Below are positions 53,043-62,939 of a stretch of DNA of 64,000 nucleotides, piece after piece. The position numbers were made by a program, and so were the translations under genes. This DNA is from Caballeronia zhejiangensis (GTDB lineage: Bacteria; Pseudomonadota; Gammaproteobacteria; Burkholderiales; Burkholderiaceae), in contig NZ_JFHD01000007.1 of assembly GCF_000698575.1 (NCBI RefSeq), positions 62,001 to 126,000 on the forward strand, given 5' to 3'. The notes under the pieces are model-generated. The model did no database searches and had not been told where the DNA came from. It saw only the letters and a list, made by a program, of their open reading frames with translations. The number at the start of each line of letters is the position of its first letter. Position 1 is the first letter of the stretch.

Positions 53043-53563
53043 GAGCGGCTCACCACTTTCAGCGACGAAGGCGACGCCTTGCGGCCCGATTCCTCGCCGA
53101 GCAGAACGCGCATGTGCTCCCGCGCTCTCGACAAGCGCGACATCACGGTTCCGGTCGGCACATTCAACACCACGGACGCCTCCTGATAACTCATTTCCTC
53201 GACACACACGAGCAGCATCACTTCGCGCTGCTCGACCGGCAGACAGTACAGCGCGCGCTGCACGTCGCGCAGCACGAGGCCGTCGACTTCCCCGCGCGGC
53301 GCGGCCATCTGCCGCCAGGGCGCGCTTTCGTCGTCGACGGCGATATCGCGGCGACCGCGCAACTGGTCGATATACAGATTGCGCATGATCGTGAACAGCC
53401 ACGCGCGCAAATTCGTGCCCGCATGAAACGACCGGGCGCGATTGAGCGCGCGCTCGGTCGCGTCCTGCACGAGATCGTCGGCCCAGGCGCGATCGCCCGT
53501 CAGCGCGCGCGCGTAGCGGCGCAACTGCGGCAGATGCGCGAGAAGATCGCTCTCGAAGCTCAA
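53039..53563 (-). CDS. ECF-family RNA polymerase sigma factor
   Basis: A 174-residue sigma factor with region 2 (LPQLRRYARALTGDRAWADD, LRAWLFTIMRNLYIDQLRGR) and region 4 (LYCLPVEQREVMLLVCVEEM, SYQEASVVLNVPTGTVMSRL). The start is not an ATG: TTG at 53563 (LSFESDLLAHL) with AGAGGA about ten bases upstream fits best. A frame extension to 53665 overlaps the upstream small lipoprotein. The operon is COG4315 protein, small lipoprotein, this gene, anti-sigma. Confidence 0.88.
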   Translation of the reverse strand: MSFESDLLAHLPQLRRYARALTGDRAWADDLVQDATERALNRARSFHAGTNLRAWLFTIMRNLYIDQLRGRRDIAVDDESAPWRQMAAPRGEVDGLVLRDVQRALYCLPVEQREVMLLVCVEEMSYQEASVVLNVPTGTVMSRLSRAREHMRVLLGEESGRKASPSSLKVVSRS

Positions 53564-53609
53564 GACCGTGCGTCCTCTTGCGTGCGGGGCGAGCCGGAGG
53601 CGTTCGCCA

Positions 53610-53750
53610 TCAGTAGCTGCCTCCGCCGGCAGGTCCGCTCGGCGCGCCAGAAGAAGGCGGCGCACTTTGCGTACCGCTCGCGCAGCCCGCTGTGCCGAGC
53701 GCGAGCCCGAGCGCGATCAGGAGCGCCGTCACGCCGATCGATCGTTTCAT
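53610..53750 (-). CDS. Small lipoprotein in the sigma-factor operon
   Basis: A 46-residue predicted lipoprotein: MKRSIGVTALLIALGLALGTAGC with a lipobox-like GTAGC, then a Ser/Pro/Gly-rich tail ending GPAGGGSY. It lies between the COG4315 gene and the ECF sigma gene, 46 bases before the sigma start. Function unknown. Confidence 0.65.
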   Translation of the reverse strand: MKRSIGVTALLIALGLALGTAGCASGTQSAPPSSGAPSGPAGGGSY

Positions 53751-53824
53751 GGTCGTTACCTGTTGATTGAAAGACTGGCGGACTCGCCGATTTATTCCGC
53801 GAGCCCGCATCGATGCGAAGGCGC

Positions 53825-54205
53825 TCAGGGCTTCACGACGTGCCAGACATCGCGGAAATTGTCCCCGTTCTTGTCGCCGGGCTTCGTGTCCTTCGCGAAG
53901 CGATAGACGCGCTTGCCGTCATAGGCCCACTGTTTGCCGCCGTCGGCGGATTCCATGGTCCATTTCCCGCTCGGCTTGTCGGAGTCGCTCGCCATCGCGG
54001 CGGGCCAGGCCTGCGCACAGCCGCCGCTGCACGCGCTCGGGCCGCCTTTCGTGTCCTTGTCGAAGGTGTAGAGCGTCATGCCGTTTTCATCGACGAACAT
54101 GCCGTTCGATTCTTTCGGCGCCGCAGCATGCGCGGATGACGCGAGCGAAGCAAAAGCGGTAGCGACGGTTGCGGCAGCGACGAACATCTGGATACGCTTC
54201 TTCAT
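53825..54205 (-). CDS. COG4315 secreted repeat protein
   Basis: A 126-residue exported protein with leader MKKRIQMFVAAATVATAFASLASSAHA. The mature part has two copies of the family's repeat: GMFVDENGMTLYTFDKDTKG with CSGGCAQAWPA, and QWAYDGKRVYRFAKDTKPGD. A central Trp-Pro stretch and two Cys are typical. The family is periplasmic and of unknown function, often beside ECF sigma factors. GGAAG precedes the ATG at 54205. First gene of the sigma operon. Confidence 0.85.
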   Translation of the reverse strand: MKKRIQMFVAAATVATAFASLASSAHAAAPKESNGMFVDENGMTLYTFDKDTKGGPSACSGGCAQAWPAAMASDSDKPSGKWTMESADGGKQWAYDGKRVYRFAKDTKPGDKNGDNFRDVWHVVKP

Positions 54206-54370
54206 TTCATCTTCCTTGTTGTAGAAGTATCCGTAGAACGTTCGGAAGCGCTGCACTATTCCGCGGACGATGAAATAAATCGATGCGGCAGCGCCGTCGC
54301 ATCGCCTGTCGGCAATCCATTCAAGACCATTCGCGCGCGCTCGGCCAGTGCTTCGTTGAAATTTCGGTGC

Positions 54371-55357
54371 TCAGGCCCCCGCGGCGGCGGCCGTCGCGTC
54401 GCGCCAGCGGCGGGTGTCGCGCAACGGCGGCGCACCGAAAAGCCGGCTGTACTCGCGGCTGAACTGCGATGCGCTTTCATAGCCCACGCGATGCGCGGCG
54501 GTGGCGGCATCGACGATATCGAGCATCATCAGGCGGCGCGCCTCCTGAAGCCGCAGCTGCTTCTGGTATTGCAGCGGGCTCATCGCCGTCACCGCCTTGA
54601 AATGATGATGCAGCGACGACACGCTCATGTGCACGTCCCGCGCGATGTCCTCCACGCGCAGCGGCTGGTCGAAATGCTGGCGCAGCAACTGGATCGCCTT
54701 CGCGATGCGCTGCGTCTGGCTGTCCTGCAGCGCGATCTGCCGCAGACGCGCGCCGGAGCCGTTCATCAGCAGGCGATACAGGATTTCGCGCTTCACGAGC
54801 GGCGCGAGGATCGGCACGTCCTCGGGCGTGTCGACGAGCCGCAAAAGGCGCAACACGGCATCGAGCATCGAGTTGCCGAGGCGGTTCACGTAGAGGCCGC
54901 GCGAGGCGTCGGTCTGCGTCGCGGGCGGCAGGCTTTCGTCCTGGATCAGCGACGTGATTTCGTCGACATCGAGATCGAGCCGCATGCCGAGATACGGCTC
55001 GGACTCGCTCGCCACCGACACCTGCCCGCACACCGGCAGATCCACCGACGACACCAGATAGTGCATCGGATCGTAGATATAGACCTCGTCGCCGACCATG
55101 AGGCGCTTGCTGCCCTGCGCGATGAGCGCGAGCGCGGGCGTCTGGATGCCGTGCTTCGGGCCGCCCGGATTCATGATCCGATGCAGGAACAGCCCCGGCA
55201 CCGGCGTCTCGACCGAGCCTTCGCAACCGATGGTGAAACGGTCGAGCAGCGCGACGAGATCGAGGCGCGCCTGATCCAGCGCGGCGTCATGACGCGTTTC
55301 TTTCGGCTGGTCATGACTTTCTTTTCCGGCGAAGCCGGGCGTGTCGTTCAGAGCCAT
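54371..55357 (-). CDS. AraC-family transcriptional regulator
   Basis: A 328-residue regulator of the CFA/I-type N-terminal group (LIAQGSKRLMVGDEVYIYDP, HYLVSSVDLPVCGQVSVASE). The two helix-turn-helix motifs are at about 225-320 (VEDIARDVHMSVSSLHHHFK, ATAAHRVGYESASQFSREYS). It is divergent from the aldo/keto reductase gene at 55577, a common pairing in which the regulator activates the reductase. The pobA gene further downstream is a second possible target. Confidence 0.88.
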   Translation of the reverse strand: MALNDTPGFAGKESHDQPKETRHDAALDQARLDLVALLDRFTIGCEGSVETPVPGLFLHRIMNPGGPKHGIQTPALALIAQGSKRLMVGDEVYIYDPMHYLVSSVDLPVCGQVSVASESEPYLGMRLDLDVDEITSLIQDESLPPATQTDASRGLYVNRLGNSMLDAVLRLLRLVDTPEDVPILAPLVKREILYRLLMNGSGARLRQIALQDSQTQRIAKAIQLLRQHFDQPLRVEDIARDVHMSVSSLHHHFKAVTAMSPLQYQKQLRLQEARRLMMLDIVDAATAAHRVGYESASQFSREYSRLFGAPPLRDTRRWRDATAAAAGA

Positions 55358-55576
55358 GGTTTGCGGACCATTTTCAAGATGGGAGAAGTCTGGTTAGCTT
55401 ACTCGCGCGAGCGCGTGATTGCTCGCGCGCGCCCCCAGCGTTTGCAGGAACAGGCAAGGATTGAACAGGATCAGGCTATGAACCCGCCGCGCGCCGGGAC
55501 GATACTGCATTGTCGGCGCGGACCCTGTCGTGAAGGTCGTGCGATGCCGCGCCATTCCAGTCACTCGGGAGCAACC

Positions 55577-56629
55577 ATGCGTTACAGGAAATTCGGCAAC
55601 ACCGGTCTTTTCGTCTCGGAGCTGTGCTTGGGCACGATGACCTTCGGCGGCGGAACGGGCGGAATCTGGGACAACATCGGTCAGTTGCAGCAGGCGGAAG
55701 CCGACAAGCTGATCGGCCGTTCGCTCGATGCGGGCATCAATTTCATCGACACCGCCGACGTCTACGCCGACGGCCGATCCGAAATCATCACCGGCCAGGC
55801 GCTGAAGAACCTCAACGTGCCGCGCGAAAACGTGGTCGTCGCGACGAAAATCCTTGGCGAGACCGGCACCAAGGGCGTGAATTCGCGCGGCGCGTCGCGC
55901 TATCACATCATCGATGGCGTGAAGGCGAGCCTGAAGCGGCTGCAGCTCGATCACGTCGATCTGTACCAGATTCACGGTTTCGATCCGGCGACGCCGATCG
56001 AGGAAACGCTGCGCGCGCTCGATAATCTCGTGCAGCATGGACACGTGCGTTACATCGGCGTTTCGAACTGGGCGGCGTGGCAGATCATGAAGGCGCTCGG
56101 TATTTCCGAGCGTCTCGGTCTTGCGCGTTTCGAGTCGCTTCAGGCGTATTACACGGTCGCTGGCCGCGATCTGGAACGCGAAATCGTGCCGCTGCTGCAA
56201 AGCGAGAACGTCGGGCTGATGGTCTGGAGTCCGCTCGCGGGCGGCCTGCTTTCGGGCAAGTTCACGCGCGAAGGCGGCAAGGAAGAAGGCAGCCGGCGCA
56301 CCAAGTTCGACTTCCCGCCGGTCAATGTCGACCGCGCGTACGACTGCGTCGACGTGATGCGCCGCATCGCGGAATCCAAGGGTGTATCGGTCGCGCAGAT
56401 CGCCCTTGCCTGGCTGCTGCATCAGAAGGTCGTGTCGAGCGTGATCGTCGGCGCGAAACGGATCGAGCAGCTCGACGACAACATCGCGGCGACCAACGTG
56501 CGTCTCAACGAAGACGAACTCGCCGCGCTCGATGAGGTGAGCCAGTTGCCGTCGGAATATCCCGGCTGGATGCTCACGCGCCAGGGCGAATATCGACGTA
56601 ATCAGTTGAAGGAGGAAGCGGCGGAGTAA
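55577..56629 (+). CDS. Aldo/keto reductase
   Basis: A 350-residue (alpha/beta)8 NADPH-dependent oxidoreductase. FGNTGLFVSELCLGTMTFGG, the catalytic Asp and Tyr in NFIDTADVYADGRSE, VDLYQIHGFDPATPIEETLR with the catalytic His, and the NADPH site SVIVGAKRIEQLDDN are present. These fit the AKR branch that includes YghZ-like and aryl-alcohol reductases. GGGAG precedes the ATG. The neighbour AraC gene is divergent. Confidence 0.92.
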   Translation: MRYRKFGNTGLFVSELCLGTMTFGGGTGGIWDNIGQLQQAEADKLIGRSLDAGINFIDTADVYADGRSEIITGQALKNLNVPRENVVVATKILGETGTKGVNSRGASRYHIIDGVKASLKRLQLDHVDLYQIHGFDPATPIEETLRALDNLVQHGHVRYIGVSNWAAWQIMKALGISERLGLARFESLQAYYTVAGRDLEREIVPLLQSENVGLMVWSPLAGGLLSGKFTREGGKEEGSRRTKFDFPPVNVDRAYDCVDVMRRIAESKGVSVAQIALAWLLHQKVVSSVIVGAKRIEQLDDNIAATNVRLNEDELAALDEVSQLPSEYPGWMLTRQGEYRRNQLKEEAAE

Positions 56630-57997
<1,368 letters not shown>

Positions 57998-58009
57998 GCG
58001 CGGACCGGT

Positions 58010-58036
58010 CGCACGGCGCTTGGTCGGCGCCGTGCG
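58010..58036. terminator. Bidirectional hairpin terminator after pobA
   Basis: A perfect 10-bp stem (CGCACGGCGC / GCGCCGTGCG) with a 7-base loop lies between the convergent pobA and debranching-enzyme-like genes. Confidence 0.7.
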
Positions 58037-58045
58037 TCGTCGACG

Positions 58046-60295
58046 TTACAGAACGGCCACGACCCTGACGTCGCCTTCGACGGACGGAATGACCTGCCCG
58101 CCGACGCGCCGGAACGTGATCGTCGCGGTCTTGTCGCCGAGCCGCAGATCGCCGATTTCGAGCCAGTCGATGCCTTCGGGCAACTCCGGCCGGTCGATAC
58201 GCACTTCTTCCTTGACGGCGTCGACGGTCACGCCGAGACACGCTTCCAGAATCATGAAAGGCGCGCCCGCCGCCCACGCCTGCGGCAGACACGCGACCGG
58301 ATAGGCGATCGGCCGTTCGCCGCGTTGGCGCGTGAATCCGCAGAAAAGCTCCGGCAGACGCATGTCGAACGTGACGGCGGCTTCGAACAGCGACTGCAGC
58401 AGTCCCACGGCCGCGCCGCGATCGCCGTAGCGCGCGAGGCCGCGTGCGCAGAGCGCGGTGTCGTGCGGCCATACCGAGCCGTTGTGATACGACATCGGAT
58501 TGAAGCGCGGCTGCCCCGCCGCAAGCGTCCGCACGCCCCAGCCCGTGTGAAAGAGCGCCGATTCGAGTTGCTTGGCGACAGCCTCGCCGCGTTCGCGTTC
58601 GACGAGATCGAACGCGAGCAGATGCCCCGCATTCGACGACAGCACGCGGCATAGCTCGCCCTTGCCATCGAGCGCAATGCCGTAAAAATCCATCTCCGGC
58701 ATCCAGTACATCTCTTCGACACGCTCGCGAATGTGACGCGCACGCCGCTCGAACTCGCTTGCGTTCTCGCCTTGCCCGCGCTCGCGGGCGAGACGCGCCA
58801 TCGTGGAAAACGCGGTCGATGCGTAACCCTGGACTTCGACGAGCGAGATCGGGCCGATCGGAAACTTGCCGTCTGCGTGGAAGACCGAATCCTGGCTGTC
58901 CTTCCACCCCTGATTCGCCAGACCGTGCTCGGATGCGCGCTGGTAGTCGAGCAGACCGTGCGGATTCTTGTCGCAATGGCGCGCGACCCATTGCGCTGCG
59001 AGCTGCAGCGCCGGCCAGATTTCATCGATCAGGGCGGTGTCACCGGTGCGTTCCGCGTATGCGCCCGCCAGCACGATGAAGAGCGGCGTGCTGTCGACGC
59101 CGCCGTAATAGAGCGCGAACGGCACTTCGCCGGTTGCCGCCATCTCGCTCTTGCGCGTCTCGTGCATGATCTTGCCGATTTCGGCATCACGGAAAGCGGA
59201 GTCTTCACGCGCCTGATTCGCGGCGAGGAAGCGCAGCACGCCGCGCGCGAGCGTCGGATGCAGCCAGAGCATTTGCAGCGACGTGATGATCGCGTCGCGG
59301 CCGAACGCCGTCGAGAACCACGGAATGCCAGCGTACGGATAAGGGCCGGTTTCGAGATCGGTGGTGAGCAGCCCGAGATCGGCGAGCGAACGGTCGATCC
59401 ATTCGCTGAAGAGCGGATTGCTCGAACGCACGCGCGCGCTCGCGCGGCGCCGGTCGCGCATGCGGCGATGCGCCTCCACGAGCGCGTCGCGGATCGCCGG
59501 ACGGCCCGATTCGGGCGCGCATTCGGCCGCTTCCGCGGCGTTGCGCTTGCTTTGCTCGCTGGCGTCCGAGAGCGCGTGCGTCACGGCCGTCACCGAGAGA
59601 TACACGGAAATGGCCGTTTCGGACTGGATATGCAGCGCGTAGTCGGCGCGGGTGGGCGAAAGCACGTCCGGCGCGGGCGTGAACTGGATGCGCGCCGTGC
59701 GCTCCACCTCGTCGAGGCCGACATAGCGCAACACGACCTCGCCGTTCTCGACGACCGGCGGACGCAAAGCCCCGCGCTTGCCACGTATCGCGCCGCGAAC
59801 CTCGAACATGTCGAGGAAGTCGGCCTTGAAGGAGATCGACAGCGGCACGGTGGACGGCTCCGTGCCGTAGTTCGTCAGCACGATGCTCTCGTGCAGCACA
59901 TGCCCCGACAGCACGCGCTTGCGTTCGACGTGGATTACGCCTTCCGGCGTGCGTGCTCCGCCGATGGGCGGCAGCGGGCGGTTGGTCAGGTGCGCGGTAA
60001 AGACGGCGTTGTCGCTCGATACGCTGCCCGAAAGCAGCGACGGCGCGCGTCCGCCGAACGTCAGCACGAGCTCCGAAAGCACGCGCGTGTCGTTGACGAA
60101 GAGGCCGTCGTCGTCGCCGCGGATATCGCCGTTCGCATCGTAGACGGCGAACGTGTTGCCCGACTTCAGCACGAACTGGCGTTCGCTCGGTATGTTCGGG
60201 TGCTCCGTCGGGATGAACGCTTCGTCCGGCAGCTTCGATTGCGACACCTGCATCTGCTGTTGTTGCTGCTGTTGCTGCTGTTCCTGTGTGTTCAT
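58046..60295 (-). CDS. Amylo-alpha-1,6-glucosidase-like (glycogen debranching family) protein
   Basis: A 749-residue protein. Residues 6-14 are nine consecutive Gln. An N-terminal beta-sandwich (about 40-250, with FAVYDANGDIRGDDDGLFVN and DTRVLSELVLTFGGRAPS) matches the GDE_N_bis domain. An (alpha/alpha)6 domain follows (GIPWFSTAFGRDAIITSLQM, LANQGWKDSQDSVFHADGKF, SYHNGSVWPHDTALCARGLA), with acidic residues placed as in family GH63/GH133-type enzymes. Related proteins act on glycogen, glucosylglycerate or trehalose-like storage sugars; the substrate here is unknown. Confidence 0.85.
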   Translation of the reverse strand: MNTQEQQQQQQQQQMQVSQSKLPDEAFIPTEHPNIPSERQFVLKSGNTFAVYDANGDIRGDDDGLFVNDTRVLSELVLTFGGRAPSLLSGSVSSDNAVFTAHLTNRPLPPIGGARTPEGVIHVERKRVLSGHVLHESIVLTNYGTEPSTVPLSISFKADFLDMFEVRGAIRGKRGALRPPVVENGEVVLRYVGLDEVERTARIQFTPAPDVLSPTRADYALHIQSETAISVYLSVTAVTHALSDASEQSKRNAAEAAECAPESGRPAIRDALVEAHRRMRDRRRASARVRSSNPLFSEWIDRSLADLGLLTTDLETGPYPYAGIPWFSTAFGRDAIITSLQMLWLHPTLARGVLRFLAANQAREDSAFRDAEIGKIMHETRKSEMAATGEVPFALYYGGVDSTPLFIVLAGAYAERTGDTALIDEIWPALQLAAQWVARHCDKNPHGLLDYQRASEHGLANQGWKDSQDSVFHADGKFPIGPISLVEVQGYASTAFSTMARLARERGQGENASEFERRARHIRERVEEMYWMPEMDFYGIALDGKGELCRVLSSNAGHLLAFDLVERERGEAVAKQLESALFHTGWGVRTLAAGQPRFNPMSYHNGSVWPHDTALCARGLARYGDRGAAVGLLQSLFEAAVTFDMRLPELFCGFTRQRGERPIAYPVACLPQAWAAGAPFMILEACLGVTVDAVKEEVRIDRPELPEGIDWLEIGDLRLGDKTATITFRRVGGQVIPSVEGDVRVVAVL

Positions 60296-60495
60296 TGCAC
60301 CTTCCTGAAAGTAATCTGAAGGGTTTCGTGAGGCGTTCGGGGGCGCTTACCCGCTGTCATCGACAGCCTTTCGACCCGCCCACGCCTGACGCGTTCTCCG
60401 CGCGCAATGTCATCTCGATATGTCGGACCATAAGCCTCTCGGCCTTATGTGGCAATGGCTTGGGCTAAAATTGCGCTTTTTGAGCGAACTCAGAG

Positions 60496-61479
60496 GTGGA
60501 TTTGCGCAACAGAACAATCGACGCAGCCCGAGGGATCGGGATCGTTCTTGTTGTCCTTGGACACGCCATTGGTTTGCCAGAGTGGCTCTTCCGAGTCATT
60601 TACTCGTGTCATATGCCTCTGTTCTTTTTCCTGTCTGGATACCTTTTCAACGGCAAGAGAGGTCCGCTAGAGGTCATGCGCAGGAATTCCCGACGCCTTC
60701 TGATGCCGTACGCAGTCGCCGCCGCAATCGCGATCTTCCCGTCGATTCTATTTGGGAATACAACCAGTCTCTCCCAATTCTTCGTGCAACTCGGGGGTAC
60801 GGCGTATTCCATACCTCGATCGAATCTTACTTTCTATTGCACGCCGCTCTGGTTTCTAACTTGCCTGTTCTGCACCGAAGCCATGTACGCGGCGTTGACC
60901 CGGTACGCGCGACACGTTGTGCATGTCGTGATCGCCGCATCATTGGTCGTCGGCTGCACGTTAATGGCCTTCGTGAAAGGCTTCTCACCCTGGAACATCA
61001 AGATCGCTTTTGTCGCGCTCTTTTATTTCCACCTGGGTTTCGTTGCAGCCGAATCCAAAATGCTGGACGGCAGGCGTTTTCCCGCTTGGACGCTGCCACT
61101 TTGCGCGCTCGGATGGATCATCGCTTCGCTGTGGAATCCCAAAGCAGCGAACCTCGCCGGCGAGACTATCGGTAATCCAGCGCTTTTCCTCCTCGCATCA
61201 ATATGTGGGATATGGGCATTGGCCAGGTTAGCCCGGCTCACCGCGACGTCGCGCGCACTCAGTTTTCTCGGTAAAAACACGCTGCCCATATTCGCGTTCA
61301 ACTATCCCCTCAATCTTTTTGCTCAGTGGCTGTTCGCGCCGACCACGCCGTGGTTCGTCTTCGCTGCTTCGGAAATGGCGTTAGCCGTCGGGTTCGTTTT
61401 CCTGCTTCGACGCATTCCGGCAATCGCGCGCGTGTTCTCGATCGAATCGGGACAACGCGCAAGCCCAACTGCGGTCTAG
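60496..61479 (+). CDS. Acyltransferase family 3 membrane protein
   Basis: A 327-residue membrane protein with about ten helices. The conserved His and Arg pattern of acyltransferase_3 is visible: NRTIDAARGIGIVLVVLGHA near the N terminus and YSCHMPLFFFLSGYLFNGKR. Members O-acetylate sugars of polysaccharides or lipids. The start is GTG at 60496, without a clear ribosome site. GC content and codon use (more A/T at third positions) differ from both neighbours, which suggests acquisition by transfer. No polysaccharide genes adjoin. Confidence 0.85.
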   Translation: MDLRNRTIDAARGIGIVLVVLGHAIGLPEWLFRVIYSCHMPLFFFLSGYLFNGKRGPLEVMRRNSRRLLMPYAVAAAIAIFPSILFGNTTSLSQFFVQLGGTAYSIPRSNLTFYCTPLWFLTCLFCTEAMYAALTRYARHVVHVVIAASLVVGCTLMAFVKGFSPWNIKIAFVALFYFHLGFVAAESKMLDGRRFPAWTLPLCALGWIIASLWNPKAANLAGETIGNPALFLLASICGIWALARLARLTATSRALSFLGKNTLPIFAFNYPLNLFAQWLFAPTTPWFVFAASEMALAVGFVFLLRRIPAIARVFSIESGQRASPTAV

Positions 61480-61892
61480 GCCGGCCAGGCTGGTCAGTTC
61501 GGCATAGGCTCCGCGAGCCATAGCTGAAGAGTGCTATGCTCTTAGCCCTTTTGTCCGGCCAGCGCTAAAAGGCGTCTGCCGGGAGGCGCACGGTTTCATT
61601 AGAAGGCCGGCGCAGCGTTTGGGCTCCGATCGCTGAAAGAGTACTTCGCGGACGCGCGCGAAATCGGGACGCCCTAAGCCGCGACGCCGAAAGGTTCTCA
61701 CGAAATCCGACCGCTCTCGGCGCGCCTCCGTTTGCAGGAAAAAGGAAAGGATTTTGCCCGGGCAGTTTTCGGGCGTCGGTCGGCCGCGATGACCGAGTCG
61801 TACAAGGATGTCCGAAGCCAAGAGTCGCGATTCGGACAAATTTTGGATGAACGTTAAACAGCCCCGCCCAGCAAGGGTTGCGGGCGTCCGGC
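61480..61892. other. Gene-free stretch before the TauE/SafE gene
   Basis: No gene is supported. Several short inverted repeats occur, the clearest being GTCCGAA / TTCGGAC at 61810-61837 followed by AAATTTT. A repeat of GAGTGCTATGCTCTT occurs near 61527. A structured leader or promoter for the downstream permease is possible, but no known riboswitch pattern was recognised. Confidence 0.4.
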
Positions 61893-62687
61893 ATGTCATT
61901 TCCGCATATCGACTTACTTTATTCTGCCTCAGGTCTCGCAGTGGGTTTCCTGGTCGGCCTGACGGGCGTCGGCGGCGGCTCCCTGATGACCCCGCTGCTC
62001 GTCCTGCTGTTCGGCATACATCCGGCGACCGCCGTCGGCACCGATCTGCTGTACGCCACCGCGACCAAGACGGCCGGCACGCTCGTGCACGGCATCAAGG
62101 GCTCGGTCGACTGGCGCATCACCGGCCGTCTCGCGGCGGGCAGCGTGCCCGCTGCGGCCATCACACTCTACTTTCTGCACGAGCACGGTGTGACAGCGCC
62201 GGGCACCGCGCGGCTCATCCAGCTGATACTCGGCACCGCGCTCCTCATCACGGCGGTTTCGCTGATCTTCCGGCCGCAACTCGCGCGCCTTGCCTACAAA
62301 AAGGGACATGGCCGCCCCGAACACCCGACGCGTACCGCCGCGTGGACCGTCTTCACCGGCGCGATTCTCGGCCTGCTGGTCTCGATCACTTCCGTGGGCG
62401 CAGGCGCAATCGGCGTGACTGTACTTCTGCTGCTGTATCCGCGTCTCGCGACGGCGCGCATCGTCGGCTCGGACGTGGCTCACGCGGTGCCGCTCACGCT
62501 GATTGCCGGCACCGGCCATTGGATGCTCGGCTCAGTCGACTGGTCCTTGCTCGCCTCGCTCCTCGTGGGCTCGATTCCCGGCATCGCCCTTGGCAGCATG
62601 CTGTCGACCAAGGCGCCGGAAGCGTTACTCCGTCACGTTCTCGCCGCGACGCTCGTTCTCGTCGGAGCAAAGCTCGTGTTCAGTTGA
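61893..62687 (+). CDS. TauE/SafE family sulfite/anion exporter
   Basis: A 264-residue inner-membrane protein with about eight helices in two repeats: SGLAVGFLVGLTGVGGGSLMTPLLVLLFGI and GAILGLLVSITSVGAGAIGV carry the paired G-x-G-G-G motifs of TauE/SafE. The family exports sulfite or related organic anions. No sulfur-metabolism gene is adjacent. ATG at 61893; a TTG 15 bases upstream is in frame. Confidence 0.9.
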   Translation: MSFPHIDLLYSASGLAVGFLVGLTGVGGGSLMTPLLVLLFGIHPATAVGTDLLYATATKTAGTLVHGIKGSVDWRITGRLAAGSVPAAAITLYFLHEHGVTAPGTARLIQLILGTALLITAVSLIFRPQLARLAYKKGHGRPEHPTRTAAWTVFTGAILGLLVSITSVGAGAIGVTVLLLLYPRLATARIVGSDVAHAVPLTLIAGTGHWMLGSVDWSLLASLLVGSIPGIALGSMLSTKAPEALLRHVLAATLVLVGAKLVFS

Positions 62688-62717
62688 TGTTAGTCACGGT
62701 CGTTCGCGCTTTCCAGT

Positions 62718-62778
62718 CGGCCAAAAGACATAGGCCGATTCGTACGATATTCCTGTTTTTTGCCTATGTCGTTCGGCC
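62718..62778. repeat. Long interrupted inverted repeat after the TauE/SafE gene
   Basis: CGGCC-N4-GACATAGGC at 62718-62735 pairs with GCCTATGTC-N3-CGGCC at 62762-62778. The 26-base loop ends in a T6 run. It may be a terminator for the permease gene or a protein-binding hairpin. Confidence 0.5.
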
Positions 62779-62939
62779 GGGTTTCCCGCGGCGGGACGAT
62801 GCGGCATCATCCCCACTCAGTTGAGCCGCACGCAGAGCGGTTCAAGTCGGGGCGCCGGTAACGGGCGCGTCATCTTTCGGCGTCGATCATGCAGCGTGCG
62901 TCAACGGGCGTGGGCCGCATATTCACGAGGAGTCAGGCG

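Noticed and set aside
54356..56629. A 757-codon version of the aldo/keto reductase
   Set aside because: The upstream part is antisense to the AraC gene; the family start MRYRKFGNTGL is at 55577 with a ribosome site.
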